24,177 nt of DNA, taken from CAWJPY01 sp963844865. GTDB taxonomy: Bacteria; Acidobacteriota; Thermoanaerobaculia; Thermoanaerobaculales; Sulfomarinibacteraceae. The stretch lies in NCBI GenBank assembly GCA_963844865.1, contig CAWJPY010000018.1:1-24177 (forward strand). Reading direction: 5' to 3'. Below are positions 15,764 to 24,029 of this stretch, in pieces; positions within the stretch are counted from its first letter, which is position 1; the number at the start of each line of letters is the position of its first letter. Both the position numbers and the translations under genes were made by a program. Under the pieces are notes generated by a model that saw only the letters and a program-made list of their open reading frames with translations, was not told the DNA's origin and did no database searches.

Positions 15764-18265
15764 ATGATGGAGAGCTCCAGGCTCGGGATGAGTGGTATCG
15801 GTGTGTGGATGGTGCTGGCATGCTGCTGCGCGACTGCGGTCGGATCGGCCGCGGACAAGGGCACGGCACCCACGACGCCCCAGGCCTCGTACCACTACCA
15901 CGGCGAGAAGGTCCTCCTCGCCGTCGAGCCGGACACCATCAGCGTCGGGCTCTACCTCGGCAACGACCTGCCGGCGCGCCAGGACTTCGCATCGCCGCGG
16001 GGAGCGGTCCCCGGCCGCGCCACCCGTCTGAGCGGCGACCTGTGGCGCGTCGATGTCGGGGAGGCGGAGAAGACACCGACCACCACGTCGTTGACGTCCC
16101 CGGTCGTCGTGCCCAACGTGGAAGGGACGAAGCCCGCCGCCGCCACGCTGACCGCCGCGGCAGTGGAGCGGCAGCACGCCGTGCTCCAGCAGCTCCGGGG
16201 CGAGGCGGCGGTCCAGTGGGCCTACCCGGCGTACCGCAACGTCGCAACCGGCACCCTGCTGCTGCTCACGCCGCAGGTGATCGTGAAGACCGCATCCCGA
16301 ATGACCGCGGATGAGGTGCGGGGGCGGTTGCCGGACACCCTCAGGCTGCAGCGGTCGCTGCCCCTGGAGTCCACGTTCGTGCTCGAGCTGACCACGCCCG
16401 GGTCGGACGACCCGCTCGAGGCGGCCAACAGCCTGGTGCAGAACGAGGGCTGGATCCAGTGGGCGGAGCCCGACTTCATCCAGGAGTGGTCGCGGGACGC
16501 GATCCCCAACGATCCCCTGTTCCCGGATCAGTGGCACCTCCAGAACACGGGCCAGGGAAACCCGGCCGGCGTGGTCGGCGCCGACGCCCGCCTGCCGGCG
16601 GCCTGGGACACTCAGACCGGTGACGGCACCATCGTGATCGCCGTCGTCGACGACGGCATCCAGCTCGCCCACCCGGATCTCGCCTCCCGCATCTGGACCA
16701 ACCCGGGCGAGATCCCCGGCAACGGCATCGACGACGAAGGCGACGGCTACGTCGACGACGTGCACGGCTGGGACTTCGTCAACGGGGACAACGACCCCAA
16801 CCCGGACCTCACCACGGCCAGTCACGGCACCTCGGTGGCGGGCGTGGCGGCGGCCGCGGGCAACAACGGGATCGGGGTAAGCGGTGCGTGCCAGAACTGC
16901 AGGCTGCTCTCGGCAAAGGTGTTCTCGGGATCGGCGGCGGGGACGGACAGCCAGTTCGCGGAGGCGATAACCTACGCCGGCGCCCACGCCGACGTGCTCA
17001 ACGACAGCTGGGGCGGCGGCTCGCCGTCCTCGGCCCTCACCGCCGCCATCCAGGGCGCGGTGAGCGGGGGCCGCGGCGGGCTGGGCGCGCCGACGTTCTT
17101 CTCCAACGGCAACTCGGCGAGCGGCTATGTCAATTTCACGCTGACCGGTATCCCGACCGGCACCTACACGTTCACCTGGACCTACCGCAAGGACAGCTCG
17201 GCCTCGGCAGGGTTCGACACGGCGTGGCTGGACAACGTCATCTTCCCGGACGGCGCCCTCCAGGACTTCGAGACGTGCTCGGCCCTACCCACGGGCTGGA
17301 CGTCGTCCGGGAACGCCTCCTGGATCGCCGTGAACGACGGCACCCGGGCCAGCTCCGCGCGCGGGGGCACGTGTGCCATTCGCGCCGGCGCCATCACCGA
17401 CAACCAGGTATCGAGCGTGTCGGTGACCCGGACGCTGTCCGTGGCCGGCGATCTCCGGTTCGCGATGTGGCCTTCCAGCGAGACGAAACAGGCCGGCGGA
17501 GAGGGACCGATCAACACGACGGGAAACTGCTACGACTACGTTGACCTCACCGTGTCCGACGGTGCCACCACCTTCGGCCCGTTCTTCCCGAGCTGCGGGA
17601 CGTGGAGCAACCAGGGCAACCCCCTCCAGGACGGGACGCTGCTCTATCCCTCGTCGCTGTCCGAGACCATCTCCGTGGGGGGCGCCACCAACTTCGACCT
17701 GCGCAGCGACTACGCGCAGTGGGGGCCGGGCACCGACTTCGTGTGCCACACGAGCGGGGGCAGCCTGGGCGTCACCACGACTGACGTGACCGGCTCGGTC
17801 GGCTACTCCAGCGGCGACTACACCAGCGGCTTCGGCGGCACCTCGTCCGCCGCGCCCCTGTGCACGGGGATCGGCGCCCTCGCGCTGTCCGAGGACCCCA
17901 CCCTGACCGCCGCCGAGGTGCGGACGCTGCTGCGGAGCTCGGCGCGCAAGATCGGCACCGTCCCCTACGTGGGCGGCTCCAACGATCAGTACGGCTACGG
18001 GGCGGTGAGCGCCCAGCAGGTGATCCAGGGCCTCATCGTGCCGGCGTGCCCGTATGCGACCACGCTCGACCTGTCGGGGCAGACGGTGACCACCACCGAG
18101 ACCTTCGGCGCCTGCGACACCCTCACCGCCGGGCCCGCCTTCGCCGTCGACTCGCCCGGCAACGTGACCTTCGTCGCCGGCCGCCTGATCGTCCTCGACA
18201 ACGGCTTCTCGGTGGGCCCGGGGGCCACCTTCACCGCCGAGCTGGACGCCACGCTGAGCCCGTGA
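15764..18265 (+). CDS. Secreted subtilisin-like (S8) serine protease with nested domain
   Basis: 833 residues from ATG 15764, with AAAGGA eight bases upstream. The frame runs back to 15671, but only through the repeat. A signal peptide (residues 1-29) is followed by a long propeptide to about 240. The S8 catalytic triad is D296 in IVIAVVDDGIQLAHPDL, H354 in ASHGTSVAGVAAAAG and S694 in GFGGTSSAAPLCTGIGAL. The oxyanion asparagine is N450 in FFSNGNSAS. Between N450 and the next core strand (LLYPSSLSETISVGG, about 627) lie some 170 extra residues, including FETCSALPTGWTSSGNASW. This stretch looks like a MAM/jelly-roll-type beta-sandwich inserted into the catalytic domain. The last 60 residues (TLDLSGQTVTTTETFGACDT, then VLDNGFSVGPGATFTAELD) repeat the C-terminal module of the CAP protein upstream. 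It should digest proteins outside the cell or at its surface. Confidence 0.92.
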   Translation: MMESSRLGMSGIGVWMVLACCCATAVGSAADKGTAPTTPQASYHYHGEKVLLAVEPDTISVGLYLGNDLPARQDFASPRGAVPGRATRLSGDLWRVDVGEAEKTPTTTSLTSPVVVPNVEGTKPAAATLTAAAVERQHAVLQQLRGEAAVQWAYPAYRNVATGTLLLLTPQVIVKTASRMTADEVRGRLPDTLRLQRSLPLESTFVLELTTPGSDDPLEAANSLVQNEGWIQWAEPDFIQEWSRDAIPNDPLFPDQWHLQNTGQGNPAGVVGADARLPAAWDTQTGDGTIVIAVVDDGIQLAHPDLASRIWTNPGEIPGNGIDDEGDGYVDDVHGWDFVNGDNDPNPDLTTASHGTSVAGVAAAAGNNGIGVSGACQNCRLLSAKVFSGSAAGTDSQFAEAITYAGAHADVLNDSWGGGSPSSALTAAIQGAVSGGRGGLGAPTFFSNGNSASGYVNFTLTGIPTGTYTFTWTYRKDSSASAGFDTAWLDNVIFPDGALQDFETCSALPTGWTSSGNASWIAVNDGTRASSARGGTCAIRAGAITDNQVSSVSVTRTLSVAGDLRFAMWPSSETKQAGGEGPINTTGNCYDYVDLTVSDGATTFGPFFPSCGTWSNQGNPLQDGTLLYPSSLSETISVGGATNFDLRSDYAQWGPGTDFVCHTSGGSLGVTTTDVTGSVGYSSGDYTSGFGGTSSAAPLCTGIGALALSEDPTLTAAEVRTLLRSSARKIGTVPYVGGSNDQYGYGAVSAQQVIQGLIVPACPYATTLDLSGQTVTTTETFGACDTLTAGPAFAVDSPGNVTFVAGRLIVLDNGFSVGPGATFTAELDATLSP

Positions 18266-18454
18266 GGCCGTCGTTGCGGGCGTCAAAGAACGCGGGGCCG
18301 CGGAGCGGCCGGGTCGAACCATCCCGTCCAGGGTCGTCCGGGCGCGGAAGGTCACCCGGAGCCTGAGGGGCGCCCATCGGGCGCGTGGCCGCGCGACGTC
18401 GTAGTGTATGGTCGTGGTGGCTGACGGATCATCTCGATTCCGGAGGGAGCCCCG

Positions 18455-19444
18455 ATGAAGCGAGCGAAACTGTCATTCCCCCTTCTGTTGGCGACCCTCG
18501 TCGTGCTCGCCGCCGTCCTCCCCCTGGGAGCTTCCGGCGGAACCGGTACGGTCGTCCCCGAGGACGCCGCCGCGCTGGCCAAGCTGGACGGCCACTTCAC
18601 CTTCCTCATCGCCTCCGACCTGGGCCGCAACGGGTACTACGACCAGAAGCCGGTGGCGGAGATGATGGGCGAAGTCGCCGAGTTGACCGGAGTCGAGTTC
18701 ATCGCGGCGCTGGGCGACGTGCACCACTTCTGGGGGGTCCGGTCGGTTCACGATCCGCTCTGGCTGACGAACTTCGAGTGGATCTACAAGCACCCGGAGC
18801 TGATGATCCCGTGGCACCCGGTGCTGGGCAACCACGAGTACCGGGGCAACACCCAGGCCGTCCTCGACTACGGCACCGTCAGCCGCCGCTGGGAGATGCC
18901 CGGCCGGTACTACGCGAGGACCGAGCCGGTGTCCGACGACGCCGCGGTGCTGCTGCTCTTCATCGACACCACGCCGCTGATCGACAAGTACCGGGAGAAC
19001 CCCGTCAAGTTCCCTGACGCCGGCGTGCAGTCCAGGGACACGGAGCTGGCGTGGATCGACACCACGCTCGGTGAGTCCAACGCCACATGGAAGGTGGTGA
19101 TGGGCCACCACCCGCTGTACGCGGGGACGACCAAGGAGGCCCGTGAGCGCACCCCCCTCCAGCAGCGGCTGCAACCGCTCCTCGACGCCCACGGCGTCGA
19201 CGCCGAGTACAGCGGCCACATCCACAACTTCCAGCACATCCGCGTGCCGGGCTCGGACGTGGACTACTTCGTCAACACGTCGGCGTCCCTCACCCGCGAG
19301 GTCGTCCCATTCGAAGGAGCGCTGTTCGGCAGCTCGGACCCCGGCTTCACCCTGTGCACCGTGACGCCGACGGAGCTGATCACGACCTTCGTGAACGAGG
19401 AGGGCCGGATCATCTACCAGTACGTCCGGAAGAAGCAGTCCTAG
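18455..19444 (+). CDS. Exported calcineurin-like metallophosphoesterase (purple acid phosphatase-like)
   Basis: 329 residues. The ATG at 18455 has GGAGGG seven bases upstream and a signal peptide (LLATLVVLAAVLPLGASG). The metal-binding motifs occur in order: D55 in FLIASDLGRNG, GDVHHFWG (D88, H90), GNHEY (125-129), MGHHPLY (H218) and SGHIHNFQH (H255, H257). GD-x-H replaces the usual GDN, and the GHIH with preceding GHHP is typical of the tartrate-resistant acid phosphatase (TRAP) branch. It should hydrolyse phosphate monoesters in the periplasm or outside. The 189 bases upstream contain a short hairpin (GCGCCC-ATC-GGGCGC, 18370-18384) that could end the protease transcript. It is probably monocistronic, because the next gene is convergent. 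Confidence 0.9.
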   Translation: MKRAKLSFPLLLATLVVLAAVLPLGASGGTGTVVPEDAAALAKLDGHFTFLIASDLGRNGYYDQKPVAEMMGEVAELTGVEFIAALGDVHHFWGVRSVHDPLWLTNFEWIYKHPELMIPWHPVLGNHEYRGNTQAVLDYGTVSRRWEMPGRYYARTEPVSDDAAVLLLFIDTTPLIDKYRENPVKFPDAGVQSRDTELAWIDTTLGESNATWKVVMGHHPLYAGTTKEARERTPLQQRLQPLLDAHGVDAEYSGHIHNFQHIRVPGSDVDYFVNTSASLTREVVPFEGALFGSSDPGFTLCTVTPTELITTFVNEEGRIIYQYVRKKQS

Positions 19445-19449
19445 AGGGT

Positions 19450-19516
19450 GACGGGCAGGGGGGTCGGCACCTCAGTCGCCGCGGAAGGCGCGGCTCGGCC
19501 CCTCCCCACCCCCGTC
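19450..19516. terminator. Possible bidirectional terminator between convergent genes
   Basis: GACGGGCAGGGGGG (19450-19463) can pair imperfectly with CTCCCCACCCCCGTC (19502-19516). It lies between the phosphoesterase stop and the lipoprotein stop on the opposite strand. There is no T-run, so intrinsic termination is uncertain. Confidence 0.3.
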
Positions 19517-19622
19517 CCGCGGCGGGCCGCCTGAGCTCTTCGACCCCGAGAGCGCGACCTGGACCGAGACTGCGCCGAGGCCTCCACCTCACGGCCGCGA
19601 GCGCCCTCGCCCTGCGCCACGG

Positions 19623-20159
19623 CTAGCCTCCGCCGGTGAGCGACAGGAGCTCCTGCCTGAGGCCGTCGGTGCCGCGCACCGCCGCCGCCTCGCCGAGGGC
19701 CGCGGGGAGCTCGGGCGACAGGCGGCCGGTGAGGCGAGCGTAGAGGGCGCGCTGCTCGTCGGCCGTCACCAGCACCAGGTCGCCGATGGCGTTCCCGGAC
19801 CCGCGGACCAGGACGAGCGTCGAACGGGTCGCGGTCCTGGAGCGCACCGTCGGCTCCCAGCCCCGCACCGCCATGGCCGTGAAGTCCAGGCTCCGGCCGG
19901 TGGCAGGGACGTCATACACCGCCAGCTCCAGGCGGGTCAGGCCCGCCAGCGGGAGGGATCCGTTGTCTGCCGGACCCATGACCCGTCGGGCCAGGGCCAT
20001 GGTCACCTGCCCGAGGTTCAGCTCGAACACCCGCGGTGGGTCGGCGCCGGTCTGGCGGGCGATCTCGGCGCGGATCGCCGCGGGCGAGAACGACGTGGCG
20101 CAGGCCACCGCGAGGGTGGCGAGCGCCAGCATGAGGAGAAGAACTCGAGAGCGTCTCAT
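19623..20159 (-). CDS. DUF4252-like lipoprotein
   Basis: 178 residues from ATG 20159, chosen because GGAGG lies six bases upstream. A longer frame starts at 20177. A lipoprotein signal (LLLMLALATLAVAC) has its lipobox cysteine at residue 20. The body reads FELNLGQVTMALARRVMG, then LPLAGLTRLELAVYDVP, MAVRGWEPTVRSRT and STLVLVRGSGNAIGDLVLVT. The order 'helix, gly-leu-x-x-leu-x-x-x-VYDV strand, GWEP-x-VR, val-leu-val-x-gly' recalls DUF4252 proteins, which are envelope lipoproteins of unknown role. It ends facing the phosphoesterase. The DUF937-like tail and the ATPase gene lie upstream on the same strand, with the tail's stop only 25 bases before this start, so read-through transcription from the ATPase is likely. 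Confidence 0.7.
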   Translation of the reverse strand: MRRSRVLLLMLALATLAVACATSFSPAAIRAEIARQTGADPPRVFELNLGQVTMALARRVMGPADNGSLPLAGLTRLELAVYDVPATGRSLDFTAMAVRGWEPTVRSRTATRSTLVLVRGSGNAIGDLVLVTADEQRALYARLTGRLSPELPAALGEAAAVRGTDGLRQELLSLTGGG

Positions 20160-20184
20160 GTCGGTGCCTCCGCGCACTGTCGGA

Positions 20185-20307
20185 CTAGCGCGTCCCCTTG
20201 CCGATCATCCCCATGATGTCGTCCAGCGGATTGCCGTCGCCGTCCAGGTCCAGCAGCGAGGCGAGCCCCGACGGGGCGCTGGCGGCGTGGCCGGCCCGGC
20301 CGCCCAA
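20185..20307 (-). pseudogene. Orphan C-terminal tail of a DUF937/YidB-like protein, in frame behind the ATPase stop
   Basis: Directly after the ATPase TGA (20310-20308) the same frame stays open for 40 codons to a TAG at 20187-20185. It reads APSGLASLLDLDGDGNPLDD followed by IMGMIGKGTR. The DxDGDGNPLDD-I-x-GM pattern is the usual C-terminal ending of DUF937-type proteins, whose preceding helical domain is absent here. No start codon with a Shine-Dalgarno site is present, although TTG follows the TGA at once. It is either a gene fossil left by a deletion or a tail once fused to the ATPase. Confidence 0.5.
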
Positions 20308-22626
20308 TCACGACCACAGCAGGACCACGTCGCGGACCGCGACATCGGCACGCTTCGGCCGGATGCTCAGCTCCTCGATCCGGCGCGCCGCGGCGTCGGA
20401 GTCGGCGGCGATCCGGTCCACCTCCTCCTGGAGCTGGTCGGCGAGGTCCTCGAGCTCGTCCTGGAGGCGCTCGATCTCGCGCTCCGACTCCTCCACCTCC
20501 GCTCCGGCACGCTGCCGCATCCGGTGCCGCCCCATGGCCCCCCTGAGGCGGGTCGCGGCCTTGCTGCTGGCCGAGCGCACGCTGCGCGACCCCACCAGCA
20601 CCGAGAACAGGGACTCGACGACCCCCAGCACCTCCTCCGCCTTCCGCGAACCGAGCTGGTCCCGGTCCCGCGCCAGCTCGCCCTGCTCGCGCTCCAGGCG
20701 CCGCCGCAGGGTCTGCATGCGGGCCTCGTAGCGGCGCCGGGATCGCTCCTGGACGGCGTCGTCGGCGCGGTCCGCGGCCTCCAGGCAGCGGTCGAGGAAG
20801 GCCTGGCGGCCCTCCTCCGCGTCTGCGGCGAGCTTGAGCTGGAGGTTGGCGAGCACGGTCTCGGGTCGCGCCGCGCGCCAGGCGACGAACTCCCGCTGCA
20901 GCGTCGCCGCATCGCCCCCCGGCCCCAGGGGGGCCGCCGCCGGGAACGTCATCCCGTCGGGCGGCTGCGCCGCCGTCTCCGGCTCCCGTCCCAGCTCCTC
21001 GGCGCGCTCCCAGTCGATGCCGCCGTCGGCCACCGGCGCCCGCCACACCTCCTCGCGCGTGCGATCCAGGGCCGCCTTGGTGGAGGCGACCCGGACCCGC
21101 ACCCGCACCATGAGCGCGGGCCTGGCCAGGCCCCGGGCGACGACCTCGAAGCGCTGCGGCAGGTCCCCCGCGAGCACCGGTGGACCTGCATGCTGCGCCG
21201 GCGCGGGCTGCGGCCGCTCGTCCGCTCGCTTCCCTCCTCCCTCCGCCACCAGGCCGCGCAGCTCGGCCAGGCTCACCGGGCCCCGCAGGTAGCTCATGGC
21301 CCAGCGGGTGGCGAAGGACGAGACCCTGGGCTTCGCCCGCACGTCGTCGAGGAGGAACTCCCGCTTGCCCAGCCCAGCCACCACCTGGTCGGCATCGCGG
21401 CCGTCGGGCAGGCTGCTCATCCCCAGCCCCTCCAGGGCGCGGTCGCGGTCGCGGTCCGTAATCAGGCGACCGACCACCTTGATGCCCGCGTTCCCCAGGG
21501 CCTTGTAGTCCAGGTCGACGGGGTTCTGCGTGGCCAGCCAGGCGCCGACGCCGAACGCCCGGCCCTGCTTGAGGAGGGTCAGCAGGGGCCCCTTGGGGGG
21601 CGGGTTGGCGGGGTAGGGCGGCGCGATCCCCTGCATCTCGTCCACGTAGAGGAGCGCCCGCAGCCCCGAGGACGCCGGCTGGCGGCGCATCCAGGCCACC
21701 AGCTCCGAGAACACCAGCCCGAGGGCGAACAACCGCTCCCGCGTGTCCAGGTGGGCCACGGTGAGGATGGTGGCGCAGGGCGACGACCGCCCTCCCAGCA
21801 GGTGGTCCATGGTGAGCGGCTCGCCCGTGGTCCAGGCGGCAAAGCTCGGGCTGGCCAGGAGCGTGTTCAGCTCGAGCACCAGCTTCATCCGCTCCGGACG
21901 CGGGTAGAAGGCGTCCAACGGCAGGGCCCCCAGGGTCTCGAGGGGCGGGTCGGCGACGCTCTTCAGCAGGCCCGGGAGGTCCAGGGACTCGCCCCGACGC
22001 CAGTGCTCGAGCAGGAGGTTGGAGGTCAGCACGTGGTCGCGATCGCTGAACGGGTCGCCGCCCCGACCCACCAGGGACAGCAACGCGGACGTGACCCCCG
22101 CCACCCGGTCCGCGGCGGCGTCGGGGTCCCCCTGCGGGTCCCAGCCGGCAGGCACCGCGAGCGCGGGGAGAATGTCCAGCGGCGCCAGGGACGCGACGCC
22201 GGGCGTCACGAGACGCCAGCGCACTCCGTTGCGCACCGCCTCGATGTCCGCGGGGCCCAGCCCGTGCCGCTCCAGGCCGCTGCGCCACTTCGCGGCCTCC
22301 TGCGCCGCGCGCGCGGACCGGTCCTCCGCCGCGGCGGCATCCGGGGCAAGCCAGGGCTCGAAGTCCGCGGCCGCCAGCGACGGGAACGTGAGGCGCAGGT
22401 TGACCATGTCGCCCTTCAGGTCCACGACCAGCAGCGGCACGCCCCGTCGCGCCAGCTCCTCCAGCATCACCACCCCGAGGCCGGTCTTGCCGGAGCCGGT
22501 CATGCCGAGGCACACGGCATGGGTCGTCAGGTGGTCGGGATCGAGCCGGAACGCGCCGGACCCGTCCAGCGTCTCCCCAAGGTAGAGGCCCTCGGTTTCG
22601 CCCACTCCAACCTCCAGGATTGCCAT
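20308..22626 (-). CDS. HerA/VirB4-like P-loop ATPase (DUF87 type) with C-terminal coiled coil
   Basis: 772 residues from ATG 22626. No strong Shine-Dalgarno site is seen, but a TATACT box lies at 22654-22649. Walker A is GMTGSGKT at 41-48, and the next helix ends in VPLLVVDLKGDMVNLR. Walker B is LRALLYVDEMQGIAP with D329-E330, and the sensor region AWLATQNPVDLDYKAL lies near 362. These place it in the HerA/VirB4/DUF87 ATP-driven translocase group. Residues from about 600 to 745 are long charged helices (RRRYEARMQTLRRRLEREQ; SEREIERLQDELEDLADQLQ) that should form coiled coils. It has no nuclease partner in view. It is probably cytoplasmic, but the substrate (DNA or protein) is unknown. It diverges from a BON-LysM gene 120 bases away. 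Confidence 0.85.
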   Translation of the reverse strand: MAILEVGVGETEGLYLGETLDGSGAFRLDPDHLTTHAVCLGMTGSGKTGLGVVMLEELARRGVPLLVVDLKGDMVNLRLTFPSLAAADFEPWLAPDAAAAEDRSARAAQEAAKWRSGLERHGLGPADIEAVRNGVRWRLVTPGVASLAPLDILPALAVPAGWDPQGDPDAAADRVAGVTSALLSLVGRGGDPFSDRDHVLTSNLLLEHWRRGESLDLPGLLKSVADPPLETLGALPLDAFYPRPERMKLVLELNTLLASPSFAAWTTGEPLTMDHLLGGRSSPCATILTVAHLDTRERLFALGLVFSELVAWMRRQPASSGLRALLYVDEMQGIAPPYPANPPPKGPLLTLLKQGRAFGVGAWLATQNPVDLDYKALGNAGIKVVGRLITDRDRDRALEGLGMSSLPDGRDADQVVAGLGKREFLLDDVRAKPRVSSFATRWAMSYLRGPVSLAELRGLVAEGGGKRADERPQPAPAQHAGPPVLAGDLPQRFEVVARGLARPALMVRVRVRVASTKAALDRTREEVWRAPVADGGIDWERAEELGREPETAAQPPDGMTFPAAAPLGPGGDAATLQREFVAWRAARPETVLANLQLKLAADAEEGRQAFLDRCLEAADRADDAVQERSRRRYEARMQTLRRRLEREQGELARDRDQLGSRKAEEVLGVVESLFSVLVGSRSVRSASSKAATRLRGAMGRHRMRQRAGAEVEESEREIERLQDELEDLADQLQEEVDRIAADSDAAARRIEELSIRPKRADVAVRDVVLLWS

Positions 22627-22666
22627 CGATTACGGCGGATGCGATCGGAGTATATCCCGGCGGCGG

Positions 22667-22695
22667 GTGACAGCCGCGACAGGACACTGTAGATT
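22667..22695 (+). promoter_or_regulatory. Candidate promoter of the BON-LysM gene
   Basis: GTGACA (22667-22672) and TAGATT (22690-22695) stand 17 bases apart on the plus strand in the 120-base divergent region. Matches to consensus are five and four of six bases. The transcript would have a leader of about 45 bases before ATG 22747. Confidence 0.4.
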
Positions 22696-22746
22696 CTCTC
22701 CAGTTGCCGCACACAGACCGTCAGCATTGGAGAGGAGCGAGCCATC

Positions 22747-23184
22747 ATGGGCCTGTTCGACCGCTTTACCAAGTCCTTCGACGACAGCGTCAACGAGGCG
22801 CTCCGCAGCATCGGCGCCATGAATCTCGGCGTTCGCAGCCTCGATGCGAAGGTGGAGGGGAAGCTCGTGACCCTGACCGGCGAGGCGCCGAGCCGCGAGG
22901 TGTCCGCCAGGGTCATGGAGCTGTTCAACGGGATGGTGAAGACCTCAAACACCCTCAACACCATCCGGGTCGTGGCGCCCGAGGCGCCTGCGGAGCCTGC
23001 CGCCTCGGACGCTGCCGCCACCGCCCGCATCTACGAGGTCAAGGCGGGCGACACGCTGGGGCACATCGCCCAGCGGTTCTACGGCAAGGCCAACCTGTAC
23101 ACGAAGATCTTCGAGGCCAACCGCGACCAGCTCGACAACCCGGACCTCATCAAGGTGGGCCAGAAGCTGCGCATCCCCGAGTAG
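22747..23184 (+). CDS. BON and LysM domain protein (Kbp/YgaU-like)
   Basis: 145 residues, start ATG 22747 with GGAGAGGAG about nine bases upstream. A BON domain covers about residues 13-76 (LDAKVEGKLVTLTGEAPSRE, then NTLNTIRVV). A short Ala/Pro linker follows, then a LysM domain at 95-143 (YEVKAGDTLGHIAQRFYGKA, ending LIKVGQKLRIPE). This architecture and length match the E. coli Kbp/YgaU potassium-binding protein family. There is no signal peptide, as in Kbp, so it may be cytoplasmic despite the LysM. It is divergent from the ATPase gene, and dienelactone hydrolase follows 134 bases downstream on the same strand. Confidence 0.9.
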   Translation: MGLFDRFTKSFDDSVNEALRSIGAMNLGVRSLDAKVEGKLVTLTGEAPSREVSARVMELFNGMVKTSNTLNTIRVVAPEAPAEPAASDAAATARIYEVKAGDTLGHIAQRFYGKANLYTKIFEANRDQLDNPDLIKVGQKLRIPE

Positions 23185-23318
23185 GACCAGCGGCCCGCGA
23201 CGCCTGGTCGCGACGGTGCGGATTGGGAAGATCCCGGCGTCCCGCAGGTTGTCCCATGGTGCCCGCCCCCGGCGGCCCCATTCCGGGGTCGCTGCCACGG
23301 GCGGCCACGGAGGCCGGG

Positions 23319-24029
23319 GTGAAGACCGAGAAGATCACGTACGGGGACGGAGACACGGAGCTCGAAGGGCACCTCGCCTGGGACGACTCGACGGACGAGA
23401 AACGGCCGGGGGTGCTCGTGGTGCACGACTGGATGGGCATCTCGGCCGAGACCGAGCGACGGTGTGGGATGCTGGCCGAGCTCGGCTACGTGGCCCTCGC
23501 CGCCGACGTCTACGGCAAGGGGGTCAGGCCCACCTCCCGGGACGAGGCGGCCGCGCTGGCGGGCTCCTACCGGGGAGACCGCGCCCTGTTGCGCCGTCGC
23601 CTGCAGACGGCGCTCGCCGAGCTGCAGGGCAACCCGTCGGTGGACCCGGCTCGCTGCGCCGTGATCGGCTACTGCTTCGGCGGCACCGGGGCGCTGGAGC
23701 TCGCGCGGCGGGGGCCGATCTGGAGGGTGTCGTCACCTTCCACGGCGGCCTCGACAGCCCCCAGCCCGAGGACGGCAAGGCGATCAAGGCCAAGGTGCTG
23801 GTGTGCACGGCCCGGACGACCCCACCATGTCCGCCGAGCAGGTGGCGGTCTTCCAGGACGAGCTGCGCAACGCCGACATGGACTCGCAGATCGTCTCCTA
23901 CGGCGGCGCCGTCCACGCCTTCACAACCCCGGCGCCGGCGACGACCCCGGCCGCGGCGGCGTATGACGAGCGCGCCAACCGCCGCTCCTGGCAGGCCATG
24001 CGGCCTTCTTCGACGAGTACTTCGCCTAG
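23319..24029 (+). CDS. Dienelactone hydrolase family protein, broken by about five single-base shifts
   Basis: The best start is GTG 23319, with GGAGG five bases upstream and the family N-terminus KTEKITYGDGDTELEGHLAW. An in-frame ATG at 23256 is less likely. The alpha/beta hydrolase shows VLVVHDWMGISAETERR, the nucleophile elbow GYCFGGTGALELA, then, in successive frames, LEGVVTFHGGLDSPQPEDG, GPDDPTMSAEQ (acid) and GGAVHAF (histidine). The tail runs RANRRSWQAM, then AAFFDEYFA and stop at 24029. Shifts fall near 23710, 23810, 23923, 23960 and 24001, at least four of them explained by one lost base, for example in a run of G. Corrected length is about 237 residues, the family norm. The role is hydrolysis of a lactone or ester, substrate unknown. 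The last 148 bases of the window hold no supported gene. Confidence 0.82.

Noticed and set aside
20308..20310. Programmed read-through of the ATPase TGA as the main explanation for the DUF937-like tail
   Set aside because: The ATPase already ends in the usual hydrophobic VVLLW strand of its family, and a one-in-three chance of matching frames makes a fossil more likely.
20156..22714. Long frames on both strands over the ATPase gene (over 850 codons each)
   Set aside because: They are Arg/Gly/Pro/Ala-rich without motifs, while the 20308-22626 minus frame has Walker A and B.
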